In this document: positions 1 to 11,589 of the stretch, one piece after another
How the letters are laid out: each line of letters opens with the position of its first letter
How positions within the stretch are numbered: position 1 is the first letter of the stretch
Source: Eonycteris spelaea
Lineage: Eukaryota; Chordata; Mammalia; Chiroptera; Pteropodidae
Assembly: GCA_003508835.1 (NCBI GenBank)
Contig: PUFA01000034.1
Coordinates: forward strand, 6,536,501-6,600,500
Direction: 5' to 3'
DNA: 64,000 bases
Translations under genes and position numbers: made by a program
The notes under the pieces: generated by a model
What the model saw: the letters and a program-made list of their open reading frames with translations, nothing else
The model's database searches: none
Told to the model about the DNA's origin: nothing

Positions 1-450
1 AACCCATCGTGATTTCTGTTCTTTTGCAGTTTTAGTGTAGACTTGAACAAAATCTGCTGGTATCCTAAGGCTACCTCAAAGTTAAGCAGAGCTGTAAGTT
101 CATTAACAAGTCATACTACAGTGTTAAGAAAAATAGAGGGATGAAAATCACCCTTTCTCTTTTCTTAGAGAGATAAAAAACCAGAAGGTAGCGTTCTTCA
201 GGAAGGGAGTAGACTTGGAGTCCTGGAACAAATGGCTGCTTGTTTGGCATCCTTTGTATGTCTCAGAGGATCTCAGAAAATATATAGGGGGTGCTTAAAG
301 CTTTTGGAAGAATTATGTCAAAAATTTTTTTTTGAAAGAAGTCAGTCACAGATTACTCTCAGAGAACCTTGGCTCTGGGAATTGTTTTTAAGTACAGGGA
401 AAAAAAGAAGAGACTCATCTTTATAGCCAACAATCATATTTTTAAAAAGA
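1..450. other. Unassigned AT-rich DNA
   Basis: I recognise no gene, RNA or repeat family here. Short homopolymer runs of A and T are present. The small open frames on the plus strand run into the inverted L1 that follows and have no family signature. Confidence 0.5.
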
Positions 451-454
451 TAAA

Positions 455-974
455 GAATGTATCATTGGCGAGTATCTTCTCCCAATCGGTAGGATGCCTT
501 TTTGTTTTGTTAATGGTTTCCTTCGCCGTACAAAACTTTTTTGGTTTGTTTTAGTCCCATTCATTCATTCACTCATTCATTTAATTTAATTGAATTTTTT
601 TGTTTCCCTTACCTGAGGAGATATAGCAAAAAAATACTAATAAGAACAGTGGCAGGGAGTTTACTACCTGTGTTTTCTTCTAGGAGTTTCATGGGTTCAG
701 GTCTTACATTTAAGTCTTTAATCAATTTTGAGTTTATCTTTGTATAGTGTGAGAAAGTGGTCTAGTTTTACTTATTTTTTGGATGTATCTGCCCAGTTTT
801 CCCATACCATTTATTGAATAGACTGTCTTTACCCCATTGTATATTCTTGCTCTTTGGGCACAGGTTAATTGACCACACAGCTGTGGGTTCGTGTCTGGGC
901 TTTCTGTTCTGTTTCATTGACCTGTGTATCTTTTTTATGCCAGCGTCATGCCATTTTGATTACTATAGCATTGC
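455..974 (-). mobile_element. L1 ORF2 fragment, inverted 5' part of a rearranged L1
   Basis: This stretch reads as LINE-1 ORF2 on the minus strand. It aligns by eye, in the same orientation, with about 51037-51533 of the antisense L1 further right: both carry the landmark ending in TAGG(A/T)TGCC, then a cloverless run of shared blocks ending at ATGCCA followed by a CAT-rich stretch. It abuts a sense-strand L1 3' end at about 975. Together they look like one L1 insertion with an inverted 5' segment. No reading frame is open across it. Confidence 0.85.
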
Positions 975-1758
975 AATAACAAAGAACAAATGTTGGTGAG
1001 GATGTGGAGAGGAAAGCATCCTCATGCATTGTTGGTGAGATTGCAAATTGTTGCAGCGACTATAAAAAACAATATGGAAGTTCCTAAAAAAAAATTAAAA
1101 CTAGAACTACCATATGACCCAGCAGTTCTGCTCTTATGTACTTATCCAAAGAAATCCAGAACTGTAATATGAAGAGATATATGCATCGCTATGCTCATTG
1201 CGGCCTTATTTACATTAACCAAGAAATGGAAGCACCTAAGTACCCATCAGTAGGTGATTGGTAAAGAAAATGTGGTGTATATATGCAATGAAATATACTT
1301 GGCTGTAAAAAGAATGAAATCTTACCATGTGTGACAACATGGATGGACCTAGAGGATATTATGGTAAGTGAAATAAGTCAGGCAGAGAAATATAAACACC
1401 ATATAATTTTACTTATATGTGAAATCTAAAGAACAAAATAAATGAACAAACGAAACAGTAACAGACTCATAGATGCAGAGAACAAACTGATGGTTGCCAG
1501 GAGAGAGTGGTTGGGAGACTAGGTGAACATGATAAAGGGATTAAGAGGTACAAATGGTGGTTACAGAATGGTCACAGGGATGTGAAGTGCTGCACAGGGA
1601 AGGGATATAGTCAATAACATAATAACTGTGTATGGCGCCATGTAGGGGCGGGGGAGGGGCACTTCATAAATCATATAAATGTCTAACTACTATGCTTCAG
1701 ACCTGAAACTAATGTAAAATAAAATTAAATGTCAACTGTGATTGAAAAAAAAAGAAAA
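975..1758 (+). mobile_element. L1 3' end with 3' UTR and poly-A tail
   Basis: Sense-strand end of LINE-1: the last part of ORF2 (recognisable GATGTGGAGAGG, ATATGACCCAGCAGTTC and ACATGGATGGACC blocks), then a 3' UTR containing CAGACTCATAGATGCAGAG and ACCTGAAACTAATGTAAAAT, and an A-rich tail at about 1745-1758. The 3' UTR type is that of laurasiatherian L1s and is closest in my memory to bat copies. Stops and indels break the frame, so this is a dead copy. It is joined at about 975 to the inverted segment on its left. Confidence 0.9.
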
Positions 1759-2146
1759 ATCTCCCAAGAAAATAATAACAAAAAGAAGGAGGAAAGGAGG
1801 AAGCAGTGAATCTAGGCTCACGGAGGAAGATATGTGTATATGTATCTTAGCTTTTGTGCTGAAATCACTGAAGGGAGCTGGTGGTGGGTGCAGGAGAAAC
1901 GACTGAGGTAAGTGCTAAAAATACTTAATATCAGGTTACTGTTTAGGAAAACAGGAAAAACCTGTGACAGAGAAGGGACACCAGCTCACTGATAGCTAAC
2001 ATGTAATTTAAGAGAACACTATAATTGATGAAGATCAAATCCAGGCATAGATCAAAAGGCCCAATGACTGGATACTTAGGCAATCATCAGAGAAAAGAAC
2101 AGACAGTGGCCAAGATCCAGCATGGTAGTTTGTACCATGAGAGAGG
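1759..2146. other. Unassigned, purine-rich DNA
   Basis: No gene or repeat family recognised. The first part is purine-rich and may include remnants of the L1 tail. Confidence 0.4.
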
Positions 2147-2165
2147 AAAAAAAAAAAAAAAAAAA
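2147..2165. repeat. Poly-A run, 19 nt
   Basis: Uninterrupted run of 19 A residues. I see no SINE or L1 body directly to its left, so it is treated as a mononucleotide repeat and not as a proven retroposon tail. Confidence 0.85.
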
Positions 2166-2445
2166 GCCTGGAACTTTGGCCCATGGTTGGGGAAATTGTA
2201 AGCACTCAGCATATAAGCAGGAAGAATGCCAGGAAGAAAGACCTTGATATGTGAGAGAACTCAGTGTTTTCACTCAGGTGCTTGTTAGAAGAGCCAGTTC
2301 TCAGGTTGGGTTACCTTGATTCTGTATGAAAGAATGAGTGAGCTCTTCGTGTATGCATACGGAATGATCACGCCAGGGCAAAACAAAAGAAATACACAGC
2401 ACTTGGAATAGTTTGCTAGCAATTGTGTAAATAAAAGGTGCTTGG

Positions 2446-2483
2446 CTATCTCTCCATCTATTTATCTATCTACCTACCTACCT
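2446..2483. repeat. Degenerate CTAT/CTAC microsatellite
   Basis: Imperfect tetranucleotide repeat made of TATC, then TACC units. Confidence 0.7.
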
Positions 2484-2509
2484 TAGAACTTCTGGAAGAA
2501 TCCATAAGA

Positions 2510-2655
2510 TTCTATAATAGTGGTTTGCTTGGTTATTGGTAATGGTGATGGTGAGGAACTGGGCAAAAAGAAATAGAGGGTAAATAAGACTTTAACTTAT
2601 GCCTATCAATTGTTATATGACCTATGGAAAATTTAAAGATGTACATTTTAAAAAG
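2510..2655 (+). mobile_element. Possible old L1M-type 3' end
   Basis: A GGTGATGGTGAGGAACTGGG block is followed by a short T-rich stretch and an A-rich end (TACATTTTAAAAAG), the layout of the extreme 3' end of ancient L1 copies. The match is short and diverged. It may instead be chance similarity. Confidence 0.35.
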
Positions 2656-4598
2656 AGTGTCTGCTTGGAGATCTCATGTGAGAGTAAAGGAGATTATACT
2701 CTTAGAAAGGATGGAAAATGAGGTGAGCAGCTCAGTTCATGAAAGGTGCATTTAGTTTGAACAAGTTGTTTCTGATATACATTACGCATAATTTGTGTTT
2801 AACGTGTGAGTTAAATCTTTAATCAAATCAAATGTGTGAAGTGAGTCTAGATTGAAGACACATTTCCTTGGAGAATAGAAATCAATCAAAACCACCCACT
2901 TTGGGGGCTGAGTGGATCTTCAATTCTTTCTTGCTATCTTTAGTAGCATAGTTAAAATTCTGGGACAAACCTAAGGGATGAAAAAACTCCTTGTACATGA
3001 AACTGTGACGTCTGTTCCGTGTGGCAGTGGCTTTGTGGTAGAGCTCTTCCTAATTGCAGGTGGGTTCCCCCCAGCCCATTTGGTGATAGCAAGGTTTTAG
3101 TTTAAAAACACCAACTAATCAACCCACAAACTCAACTAAATCCACAAAATGAACCAGAAAAGAGAGAGAGATGATGATAACGAAGAACACTTGTACTTCA
3201 CAGTTGTGCCCAGGACTAGGTTTGCCTGAAACACTTATATATTAAATCACAGTTATGATACCAATTCATAATTCATTATAAACCTTTCTCCTGCCTGTAA
3301 CTCTGATCGCAGTCATTGGGGACAAAATGGAAAGGTGATTTTAAACTCATGGCATGCAGGCTCTCACGATAAATGAAATCTCATTCAGGATGACTGAAGA
3401 AACGATTTTTTCAAGTTGTGGATGTGACACTGACTAAAAATAAGTGTTGGGTTCAATTTTTGGAAGAATTGGAAATCCTATGGGGACATAGATTTATATT
3501 AATTGTTACTGTGCCAAAGCAATGCTAAGGTTTTGGTCAACCAAAATGTTTTCACACTGTAAAAACAAATGCCTTAGTTGAGCAATTATAAAGAAAATGT
3601 TAAAAACAAAAGTTTAATCCTGATTCTGAAATTTTCTTCACTTTATTTCTATCTTTTACAACCTCATTGCCTCAAATCTTATCTCAGGAATGGGAGACCG
3701 ACGCTGTTTTATAATGATACTAGAAGAAACCACTTAAAAAATGTTATCGCAGTCATTCTGCAACCATGAAATATTAAAATTTTGGAAAAACATTTATTTC
3801 TATGCAAAAAGATTATTTATTGGACTAGTTGATAACTCATGTTTTTACCTGTTCTTATGGGTTATGTTCCTTTGACATATGAATAGTTTACTTACCTGCT
3901 TTTTTCAAGATATCGTGATTGAAAATTGAACAAATAGTGTTCCTTTACTTAGATAAGTTCTTTCAGTTTTTAAACATCTCTTCTTTGAGCTACAGCTATC
4001 TTGGAACCCTCTTTGTCTTCTCTGCTGCAAGATAGATTCAGGAAAGAAAATTTTCCCCAGTGCTCTAATCTTGATTAAAATAGTAAATTCTTTAAAATTT
4101 TCGTAACTGATGTTTCAGGGGTGCACAATTAAATATTCGTGCATTGGTGTTGAACTACCAAACACCATTTTCTAGAGAAAAGAATCAAATGGTCAACACA
4201 ACAAATGGTAAGAGCTAGTAAATACTCTGAGATTCCAGCTATTTATCATTGGTGTTTTGGTAATTGTGATTTATTGGGGAAAGTTACAATGCTCTGAGTT
4301 CATCAGGCTTTCACTTCTGTATTGTGGCCCAGGCTTACTGCTTTTGTTTGTAACATAAATCATGTCTGGATACCTAAGACTCCAGATCTGCTAACCTTTA
4401 AGCTTTTTTTTCTTTTTCTTTTTTGTATTCTTTGTGCTTCCTTATTAGGAAATCTTGATGCTATGCTTAGATGCATATCATTTCTCTTAAAAGAAAAAGG
4501 TGAGCTTCAAGTTTATAGTGCTTGACCACTCTCCCGACCTTTCAAAAAAACTCTCTAATGTCATTTTGAATTGGAATCCCGTAACTTAGAGACTGTTG
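2656..4598. other. Unassigned AT-rich DNA
   Basis: About 2 kb in which I recognise no gene or repeat family. A stretch near 3021-3090 faintly recalls a tRNA-derived SINE head but lacks clear A and B boxes (see rejected items). Confidence 0.45.
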
Positions 4599-4614
4599 TT
4601 TTTTTTTTTTTTTT
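4599..4614. repeat. Poly-T run, 16 nt
   Basis: Uninterrupted run of 16 T residues in AT-rich DNA, not attached to a recognised element. Confidence 0.85.
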
Positions 4615-4717
4615 GAAATCTTGGCAATAAGTAGTTCATTTTCTTTTATTCTATAATTAAAAAGTTAGCACACTAAATATCGCTTTTAAAAGTTATGTTA
4701 CCACCCCTCTTTCTTTT

Positions 4718-5031
4718 AAAAACTCTCCCTGAATGCTTTGTCTTAAGTCTTTACTTGCAAGGATCCCTCCTGTCATTCACAGTTCACATCAAATGTCATT
4801 TCCTCAAACAGGCTCTTCCAGTGCTTTCTGAAGTCATCCCACCATTACACTCTATCATTTTACTTTGTTTTATGTCACTGTCTAAAACCATCTAAGTTTT
4901 CTCTTTCCTTTATATTGTCTGTATCTACTTAGTGGAAGGAAATGCCTGTGAGGGCAGAGAACTTGGAGGCCCCAGGACTCAGTATATAATAGACACCCAA
5001 TAAATGTTTGAATAAATTAATAAGTAAATGA
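4718..5031 (+). mobile_element. L2 LINE, 3' end
   Basis: Diverged 3' end of an L2 element in sense orientation. It has the L2 order of blocks: a TGAATGCTTT-like coding-end motif, CTCAAATGTCA-like motif (here ATCAAATGTCATTTCCTCA), a T-rich stretch, TGTGAGGGCAGAGAACTTGG, and the terminal AATAAATGTTTGAATAAAT signature. Ancient, non-functional. Confidence 0.8.
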
Positions 5032-5774
5032 AATGGGAGTTAGAAGAAGGTTTTCCCCTGCATCTTTCTAGATTTATAATCTTGAGCATATTACTGAATC
5101 CCATTCATCTTATTTCTACCTTTGTAAGTATTGAGTCAAGCATCATGACTTAAAGGTGGTATTAAGGTTGAGAAGTGTTAGAGCTTTAACTTTGAAATTT
5201 TACCTAATTAGTATTGTTTACGCCAAGAAAGTCCATTGTTTGGATTGTGTCACTGTGTTAGTGGGCATTGGCAATTATGTTTTAGCTAAATTGTTGTTTT
5301 CCTTTGATTTTGAGAGAAAATTGTCCTGATGTATATTTTTCCTCTAGTGGATGCTCTCTTTCTGTTCTAACTTCGACTTCACATCACGGTGTTAAGGAAA
5401 AGTGTAAGAGGACACTTACCTCTGGCCGTACGTTGTCAGGACCTGAGCAAACATGGCTTAGTGCTGCTGAAGTGAAGCTTGCAGATGCCACTGAATCTCC
5501 TGTTCAGTCTGTGATCAGCAATCTTTGAAAGCATTCATCAGTATCTACTCTTTGTTTCTTCCATAATTCAAGTGACAAAATAAAGTAGGCGGCAACAATT
5601 GGCTTATTTTTTTTTTACCACCTGATTTTTGATCAAACTATATTTTATGTGCAAATTCTTATACAAACTAATAACCATATTTAAAATAGCATAAGGAAAC
5701 TGGGCCTTCTTATTTCCTTCTCATTTTAATTTTCTCCTTGGCAATGATTTAAGTTTCACGTCGGAATCTTTTCC
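5032..5774. other. Unassigned DNA
   Basis: No gene or clear repeat. The first 130 bases faintly resemble antisense MIR but too weakly to call. A 74-codon open frame at 5304-5528 has no recognisable family features. Confidence 0.4.
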
Positions 5775-5863
5775 ATTTTAGTCTATTTTGTTCCCTGTGT
5801 GTCTACTATGTGTCTGTCACATAATAAAAACATAAAATATATTTGTTGAATGAAGAAATGAAC
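5775..5863 (+). mobile_element. L2 LINE, short 3' terminal fragment
   Basis: The end of this segment has the L2 3' terminal signature (ATATTTGTTGAATGAAGAAATG) preceded by a TGTGTCTGTCACATAATAAA block like the L2 'most frequent insertion' tail. Upstream L2 sequence is too diverged for me to place the left edge. Confidence 0.5.
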
Positions 5864-8554
5864 ATACATGATTTCTAGATTAAAAAAAAATAAATTAACC
5901 TATTGCCAGAAACACAGGGCCAGGACTTGCTTCTGATTTCCCATTGTCTGGGAATGTGTGAGCAAAATTGCATTTCAACAACAACAAAAAATCCTTTAAA
6001 AAAGCAGTCACTGTTTGAGAACTCACTTTTGTCTCTGTTTAGTACACATTGTATATGTTAAACACTACAACTTTTCTTTTGGAATAAGCATTAAGAAAAA
6101 ATCCATAAGAAGATATTTAAATTATCTTGGATGCCAAAAGTCAACCTTATGATTCTGATGAATAAGAAAGAGAGCTTTTTTTTTTTAAAAAAATTATGCT
6201 TTCATGGGTAATAGTTTAATGATTTCATATAAAAGGATTACTGTTTTTTTAGATCTTTGTTAAAGAAGAAGAAAAACATTTTCCCTATTCTCTTGATCAC
6301 CATTCTTCTTTTATCTTGCCTATGAAGGAGGAGGAAATGGTTTGGTCTTTGAGTGATTTAAAATTTCCATAAATTTCATTTTTTTTTTCAGAATAATTTG
6401 AACTTTTTGAGCGCCTAGCACCCCTTCCCCTTCTCATCTTTAACTAGGCTCAGGAGGAAGAGAGAGTGAGCAGCTTCCTTTTCTTCCCAGTAAATCAAAT
6501 TAAAGACTGTTCACATTTCATGCAGTACGGGGGAGCTCTGTGAAGCGTTTTTTCCCAGAAGAACAGGGCGTCTGCTATTCACAAGATTCTAGAAGCAGAA
6601 CAACAAAGAGAACTAAAGTGCAAATTGCCAGGACTTAATAAAAATCTGAATGACCTTTCCTTCTTAGAGGAAAGGGTCACTGATCCAAAGCATGCTTTTG
6701 ACACCAACAAGAAAGAAAAACGAATGGATGGATTTGCAAGAGTGAATTTAAGGTTCGTTAAACTGAAACCACCTGTTATTCCCAATTATTTTATTTTTAG
6801 AAAAATAAACCTAAAGTGTTAGGAATTCCAGATAATAGAAAGCTATTTTTTTGGAGTTAAATGAGCCAAAAGCAATAATTTCCCTTTCTGAAACTCATCT
6901 CATCTGTTTTCTCACTCGTTCGTTCATTCATTCCAGGGACCCTTCATCTACCAGATAGACCAACCTGGAAATAATTACAGTGCTATGACAAATCTCCTAA
7001 TAAAAACGTGAACAACATACAGAGAAGAATTTGGTTAACTCTGTCTGCAGAATTTAGGCAAAGCTTTTGTCAGAGAGTGACGTTTGAACCATGGTTTAAA
7101 GAATAAGACGCATTTTTTTAGTAGGAGATGGAAAGAAAATATTGAACAAAAGGGAATGGTTTTTTCAAAGCTATCAAGATGAAAAAATAAATTAAAAAAT
7201 GTGTTAGTTTTGCTTGGTTCATGAGAAAGCTTGTTAGGCCATTTTCCTGAATGCTAATATTAAATTTTCTTTTAACAATTATTTACCTGCTTTTTATGCT
7301 TAGCCCAACTCAATCTCTGGTCACCAAATTTAGATGACTAACACCAGAGTGTCAGGGAGAAATATTTTCTATGGGAATCATTTGTTTGCATCACTATGGT
7401 GAAGCAATGTGTTCACTCACTGGCCAGTTAAATAGCCTAAACGTTATGCAAGCATTTCCAGGATAGCTGTTCATAATGATTGGTTTCCTTATGGGTGAAG
7501 TGCTGCTGTTTCCCCATTACTGGTGATGGAATGTCCTGATTAATATCTCTCACTTTTTCATTCTACCTCCTGGGTGTTTTGGCCATGACTTCGTGGGAAT
7601 TCAACGGTTGCTTGGTAGAAATATTTGTACAGTTAGGACAGCTCATATATTCTTTTGAAACAGATATTTGTTTGCTCCCTTCACTCCTTCTGACCTCTTG
7701 CCTCCTTTCTTAGCTGCCTTCACCCTTTTCCCATTACCTTCTTCCCATCTCTGTAAAAGGAATTGACATTTGTTTACACCATGATCTTGACATTCGTTTT
7801 CCTTAATCCTTATCATTTACTCAATATTGTGTATACTATAAAATTAAATATTCCAGATCTCATTATTCTTGCTTAATACTTTAAATGTATGATTATTTGA
7901 GTTTTAAGGTTATCAAAGAAGTAATTTATTGTGTTGAAGAAATAATGCTTCCTATTTTTATGATAACTTTTCTGTTATTTTATAATGTTACATTAGATTT
8001 ATCCCATCTTTATGAATTGTTATATTTAATGAAATAGAATAATTAATCTTTACACATAGATTTGAGTGTATATTTACACATAGGTATTAGAAAGAAAAAA
8101 AACACTAGTATACAGAGCCTTTTAATTTTTATTTACATTTGTCACATCTAAACATAAATATTGAAATTATTAATTATTTCCATAAATGGAACATTTGTCT
8201 TTTCACTTTTCTTACACAGATCTAAATTATTTGAAACAGAATATGGCCAATATATTAACTGCCAGTTTAGCCAGGAAAAGAAAAGGAAACTTTCTCAAAA
8301 TATAAGCATAAAGATTTTAAAAGTCTTTATGTTTGTAAAACTAGTAGATATCAATAACATTTAAGATGAGGTATTTAAGCAATTTATATTTAAACATGGT
8401 TACATGAGATTGTTTAGTTGGGGATGCATAGTTATATTTATGTGGAGTTGTTTAGTTGGAAAAAGCATTAAATTACCCTGTGAGCAGAATTCTTTGTGGG
8501 AGGCAACTTAATTTCATAGGTCCTCATATTCATGGAATTGCTAATTTTGATATG
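5864..8554. other. Unassigned AT-rich DNA
   Basis: About 2.7 kb of AT-rich DNA with many short A and T runs. I recognise no gene, RNA or repeat family. Open frames of 65-68 codons at 6579-6822 overlap on both strands and look like chance. Confidence 0.45.
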
Positions 8555-8796
8555 ACAATAATAGTTTATGTTTACTTTATATAGGCATCATTCTAAGTGT
8601 TTATATATATCACCTTATTCGATAATCAGAACAACCTATGAGCAGGTACTATGAATCACCCTATTTTGTAGATAAGGAAGCTGGAGCCCAAGAAAGTTAG
8701 GCATGAAGTTGTTGAGGTTCAGGCCACATAGCTAGTAAGGGGCTTTCCACCTCAGCTCTCTGCAGAGTTAGCAATAGTAACTACTAAACTGTGTTG
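8555..8796 (+). mobile_element. MIR SINE, sense
   Basis: Ancient MIR: ATTCTAAGTG, then ACCTTATTCGATAATC (for the usual 'actcatttaatcctc' block), ATTTTGTAGATAAGGAAGC, and the core CCACATAGCTAGTAAGG block in the right order. Diverged, with no tail. Confidence 0.8.
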
Positions 8797-8934
8797 TTTT
8801 TAATAATTAGGTATCCGGTCAGACTAATCCTTCTACAAAATTAGCTGTGTATTTGAGGAAAAGTTAACAAGGGACAGAAAATTATATATAGAATCATGAT
8901 TAATGGAAAAATCAAAGGAGGTAAACATGACCAG

Positions 8935-9100
8935 TACCACCTTACACTTAATAGCTCTGTCACTTTGTGCAAATCTGATTTCTCTGGTCTGGGTTTCTTC
9001 GTGTATAAAATAGAAATAATGATTATATTCTTCATAAGGTGATTTTAAAGATTCAGTAAGATGATAACGTAAGGTTAAGTATTTGTAATATGCAAAGAAA
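8935..9100 (-). mobile_element. MIR SINE, antisense
   Basis: Reads as reverse MIR: TGGGTTTCTTCGTGTATAAAATAG for the usual 'cagtttcctcatctgtaaaatggg' core, then ATTCAGTAAGATGATAACG for the 'attaaatgagataat' block. It lies just right of a sense MIR. Confidence 0.65.
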
Positions 9101-9472
9101 CCTTTGTGACACGAAACATAAGGCATTAGCATCCTGTTTCTGCTGCATTTAAAAGGTCCATTTCTTTCTTGTTTCTGCTGTTGTTGATGGTAGAGGTCAT
9201 TAAGAACCTTATGTCCAAGTGAAGATGGAATGGTTTAGAGAACTCGGAGATAATCAGGAGCTGCCAAGTAATTATTAAATTTATATTTTCTAAAAGCAAC
9301 TAGACCATGATAAATATTTGACTTTTTGCCCTGTCTAAAATTATTGATCTGATCCATTTCTACTTATGAAATATCTTATTGTTATGTATTTGATAACTTT
9401 AGAAATTTTGGAAAATTTACCATTGACAGTTTTACCAGAAGGGCTTGTGCTGGCAGCTCAAACAAAGAATCT
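9101..9472. other. Unassigned DNA
   Basis: No gene or repeat recognised in this 370-base stretch. Confidence 0.4.
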
Positions 9473-10320
9473 TATTGAAATATTTATTTGGTATTCAATG
9501 TGTGCCTGACCTTTTTTTGTGTGTATAAGTATTGTGACACAATGATGAATAAAACAACTCCCTCAAGAGTTAAGCATGCTTACAGATGGACATTTGAGGT
9601 TTTTATAACATTCAAGCGTTATGGTAGGTGGGTGCCATATATACGTATATTGAAGGAAAGAGGAATCTTCAAACCAGGCTTCCCGGAGAGGAGGTGAGAC
9701 TCAATCTGACATTCAGAGAAGAGTAAGACAGCACAGCAGTGGTGGTGTGGAAAGGTGTCCTGTTGAAAGACTTAGTATGTACAGTGGAATGACGACAAGA
9801 ACTGTCATGTTGTATTTAAGGAATTGAAGTATTTAGTATGCCTGGAATGAGGGATTCTTAAGAGGGAACAGGAAGAAACAAGATTAGAGGTATAGGCAGG
9901 TCTAGATCATTTAGAGCCTTGGGCACTCACCTAGGCTGTTAGAACTTGATCCTAAAAACTGAGGAACCATTTAAGGATTTATAGCAGTCACATGACCAGA
10001 TTTGCAATTTGGAAATATCACTCCTACAGTACAGTAAAGGAAAACCACTTATCCTGAAGGTAAGGGTGGAGAGAAGCCTTTTGTGCTAATTCAGGTGAAT
10101 TTTGATGAATTTGAGAGGAGGATGGATAGAAGATATGTGAAAAATGAAATCCATTTGATTTGATTACTGTTTGATGGAAACTAGTCTTGAATGATTCCCT
10201 GGGAATGAATGGTGGGATCATTAGGATAAGGAATACAAGAAGAGAGAAGTGGGCTCCCTCAGAAAGATTTAGATATTTCTGTCTAGAATTCAAGGTAGTA
10301 GTTTAGGATTTAGATATAGC
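9473..10320 (-). mobile_element. L2 LINE, antisense
   Basis: Antisense L2, beginning with its 3' end at the left (ATATTTATTTGGTATTCAATG, then the ACAATGATGAATAAAACAAC block) and continuing through the conserved antisense landmarks: the GCATGCCTGGAATG-like 'small gene-like' segment, TCTAGATCATTTAGAGCCTTG, and GTCACATGACCAGATTTGC. Diverged and broken by many stops. Confidence 0.75.
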
Positions 10321-10754
10321 TTTGAGAGTGTCTCATAGCATATTCAACTAACCTTTAGTTAGACAAGGAGAAGATGTCCCATTAAATTCACTGCTCCTTT
10401 CTTGTTTTCCTTTCACTCAAATGGACATTGCCCTTGAATTCTGATATAATTCTGATCTCTCTGGTGTGTTCTGTATCAGTTCTATTCTCCCCTGAGCATA
10501 GAATCAACACAACTACCAATCAAGGCAACTATTCTCTAATTCTAAAAGACTGATCTGATACTTGCGGAGATACACTTCATTGGCCAATTGGGTGTCAGGT
10601 AAGAGACTTTGGTCATTGGTCTTAGCTGGTACCGTGAATAGAACCAGAAGCAGTTTAGATAAGACATAATTAATGTGGGGTAGGCATAAGGTAGATGCAG
10701 GATTTTGTGCTGACCATTATTGTAGACAAAAAGAAAATACCAAAATTTGGAAAG
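10321..10754. other. Unassigned DNA
   Basis: No gene or repeat recognised. It separates an antisense L2 from the LTR/ERV-like segment on its right. Confidence 0.4.
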
Positions 10755-11262
10755 ATCCATGTGATGGCCATGCTGTCGCATGTCCCAGTTCTCCCTTTAA
10801 GAGAATTTCTGTGGAGGACTGAGTTGCCCAACAGCCTCCTGCTATCGCAGCTTTGGGCCCCATTGTGGCATTCACTCTGAGACTACTCTTCCTCTAGGCT
10901 GGTCACAGTCGATGGCTGAGCATGGCAGTGGTGCTAGATCTGGGCCAGTCCTGACATAAATGTGAGTCAAGTCATAGACATGCTTTGGGCAGGAGCTTTC
11001 TTTCTATTAGCCTAACCAAGGCTTTTGAACTTTCACTTTGGTCTGAGGCTCTGTCAACCCAATTCTTTTTCCATTCTTTTTGCACAAATGTCTGACCTTC
11101 ACTGTGGTCTGAAAGTGCTTCTTGTTTACTCTTGCTTTCCTAGTTTTTACTCTTCTTAGGTACTTCTCATAGTAAATCTCTTGTACATCTAGTTTGATCT
11201 TGGCATTTACTCTCAGAGGACCTGAACCCAGTTGTAAGTTAAACTGACAAGCGTTTGTATAT
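10755..11262 (+). mobile_element. Unclassified LTR/ERV-like interspersed repeat
   Basis: The left half (10763-10960) aligns by eye with 43707-43880, next to the ERV-L pol remnant: shared blocks are GATGGCCA, CAGTTCTCCCT, CAGCCTC(A/C)TGCT, and GAGCATGGCAG. The right half (11000-11262) has the look of an LTR 3' part, with a AGTAAATCTCTTGTACATCT block followed by CAGAGGACCTGAACC. Whether these are one element or two neighbours is not clear. Confidence 0.5.
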
Positions 11263-11589
11263 AACACGTGATCGTGTTACGTATCATGTCTCAGTTGGTA
11301 GTCCTCATCCTTTCCTTTAGGATAAAGCTGATTTATACTGGTCTCCCTGGATAAGAGGTCTTCTGCTCAGTTTAGCCAAAAGAACGCATTTACATACATC
11401 CATGAGAGTCATAGAAAGAGAAAGATATCCATGAAAATAGGTATGTGTGTATGTTAAGCAAGCAGTCATACACACACCTGAAGGTGACAATTGTCTGAGG
11501 TTTCCGACAAAAGTTTATAGCTAAACCCTGAGGAACATTAACATAAAGGTAAGTGGAGAAAGAGGGGTTCACAAGAGCAATTGAGAAAG
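11263..11589. other. Unassigned DNA
   Basis: No gene or repeat recognised. Near 11263-11285 there is a short imperfect palindrome around CACGTGATCGTG. Confidence 0.4.

Noticed and set aside
3021..3090. tRNA-derived SINE head
   Set aside because: GTGGCAGTGGCTTTGTGGTAG faintly resembles an A box region, but no convincing B box or tail follows.
11263..11285. E-box palindrome as an operator-like site
   Set aside because: The palindrome around CACGTGATCGTG is imperfect and short, with no gene nearby.
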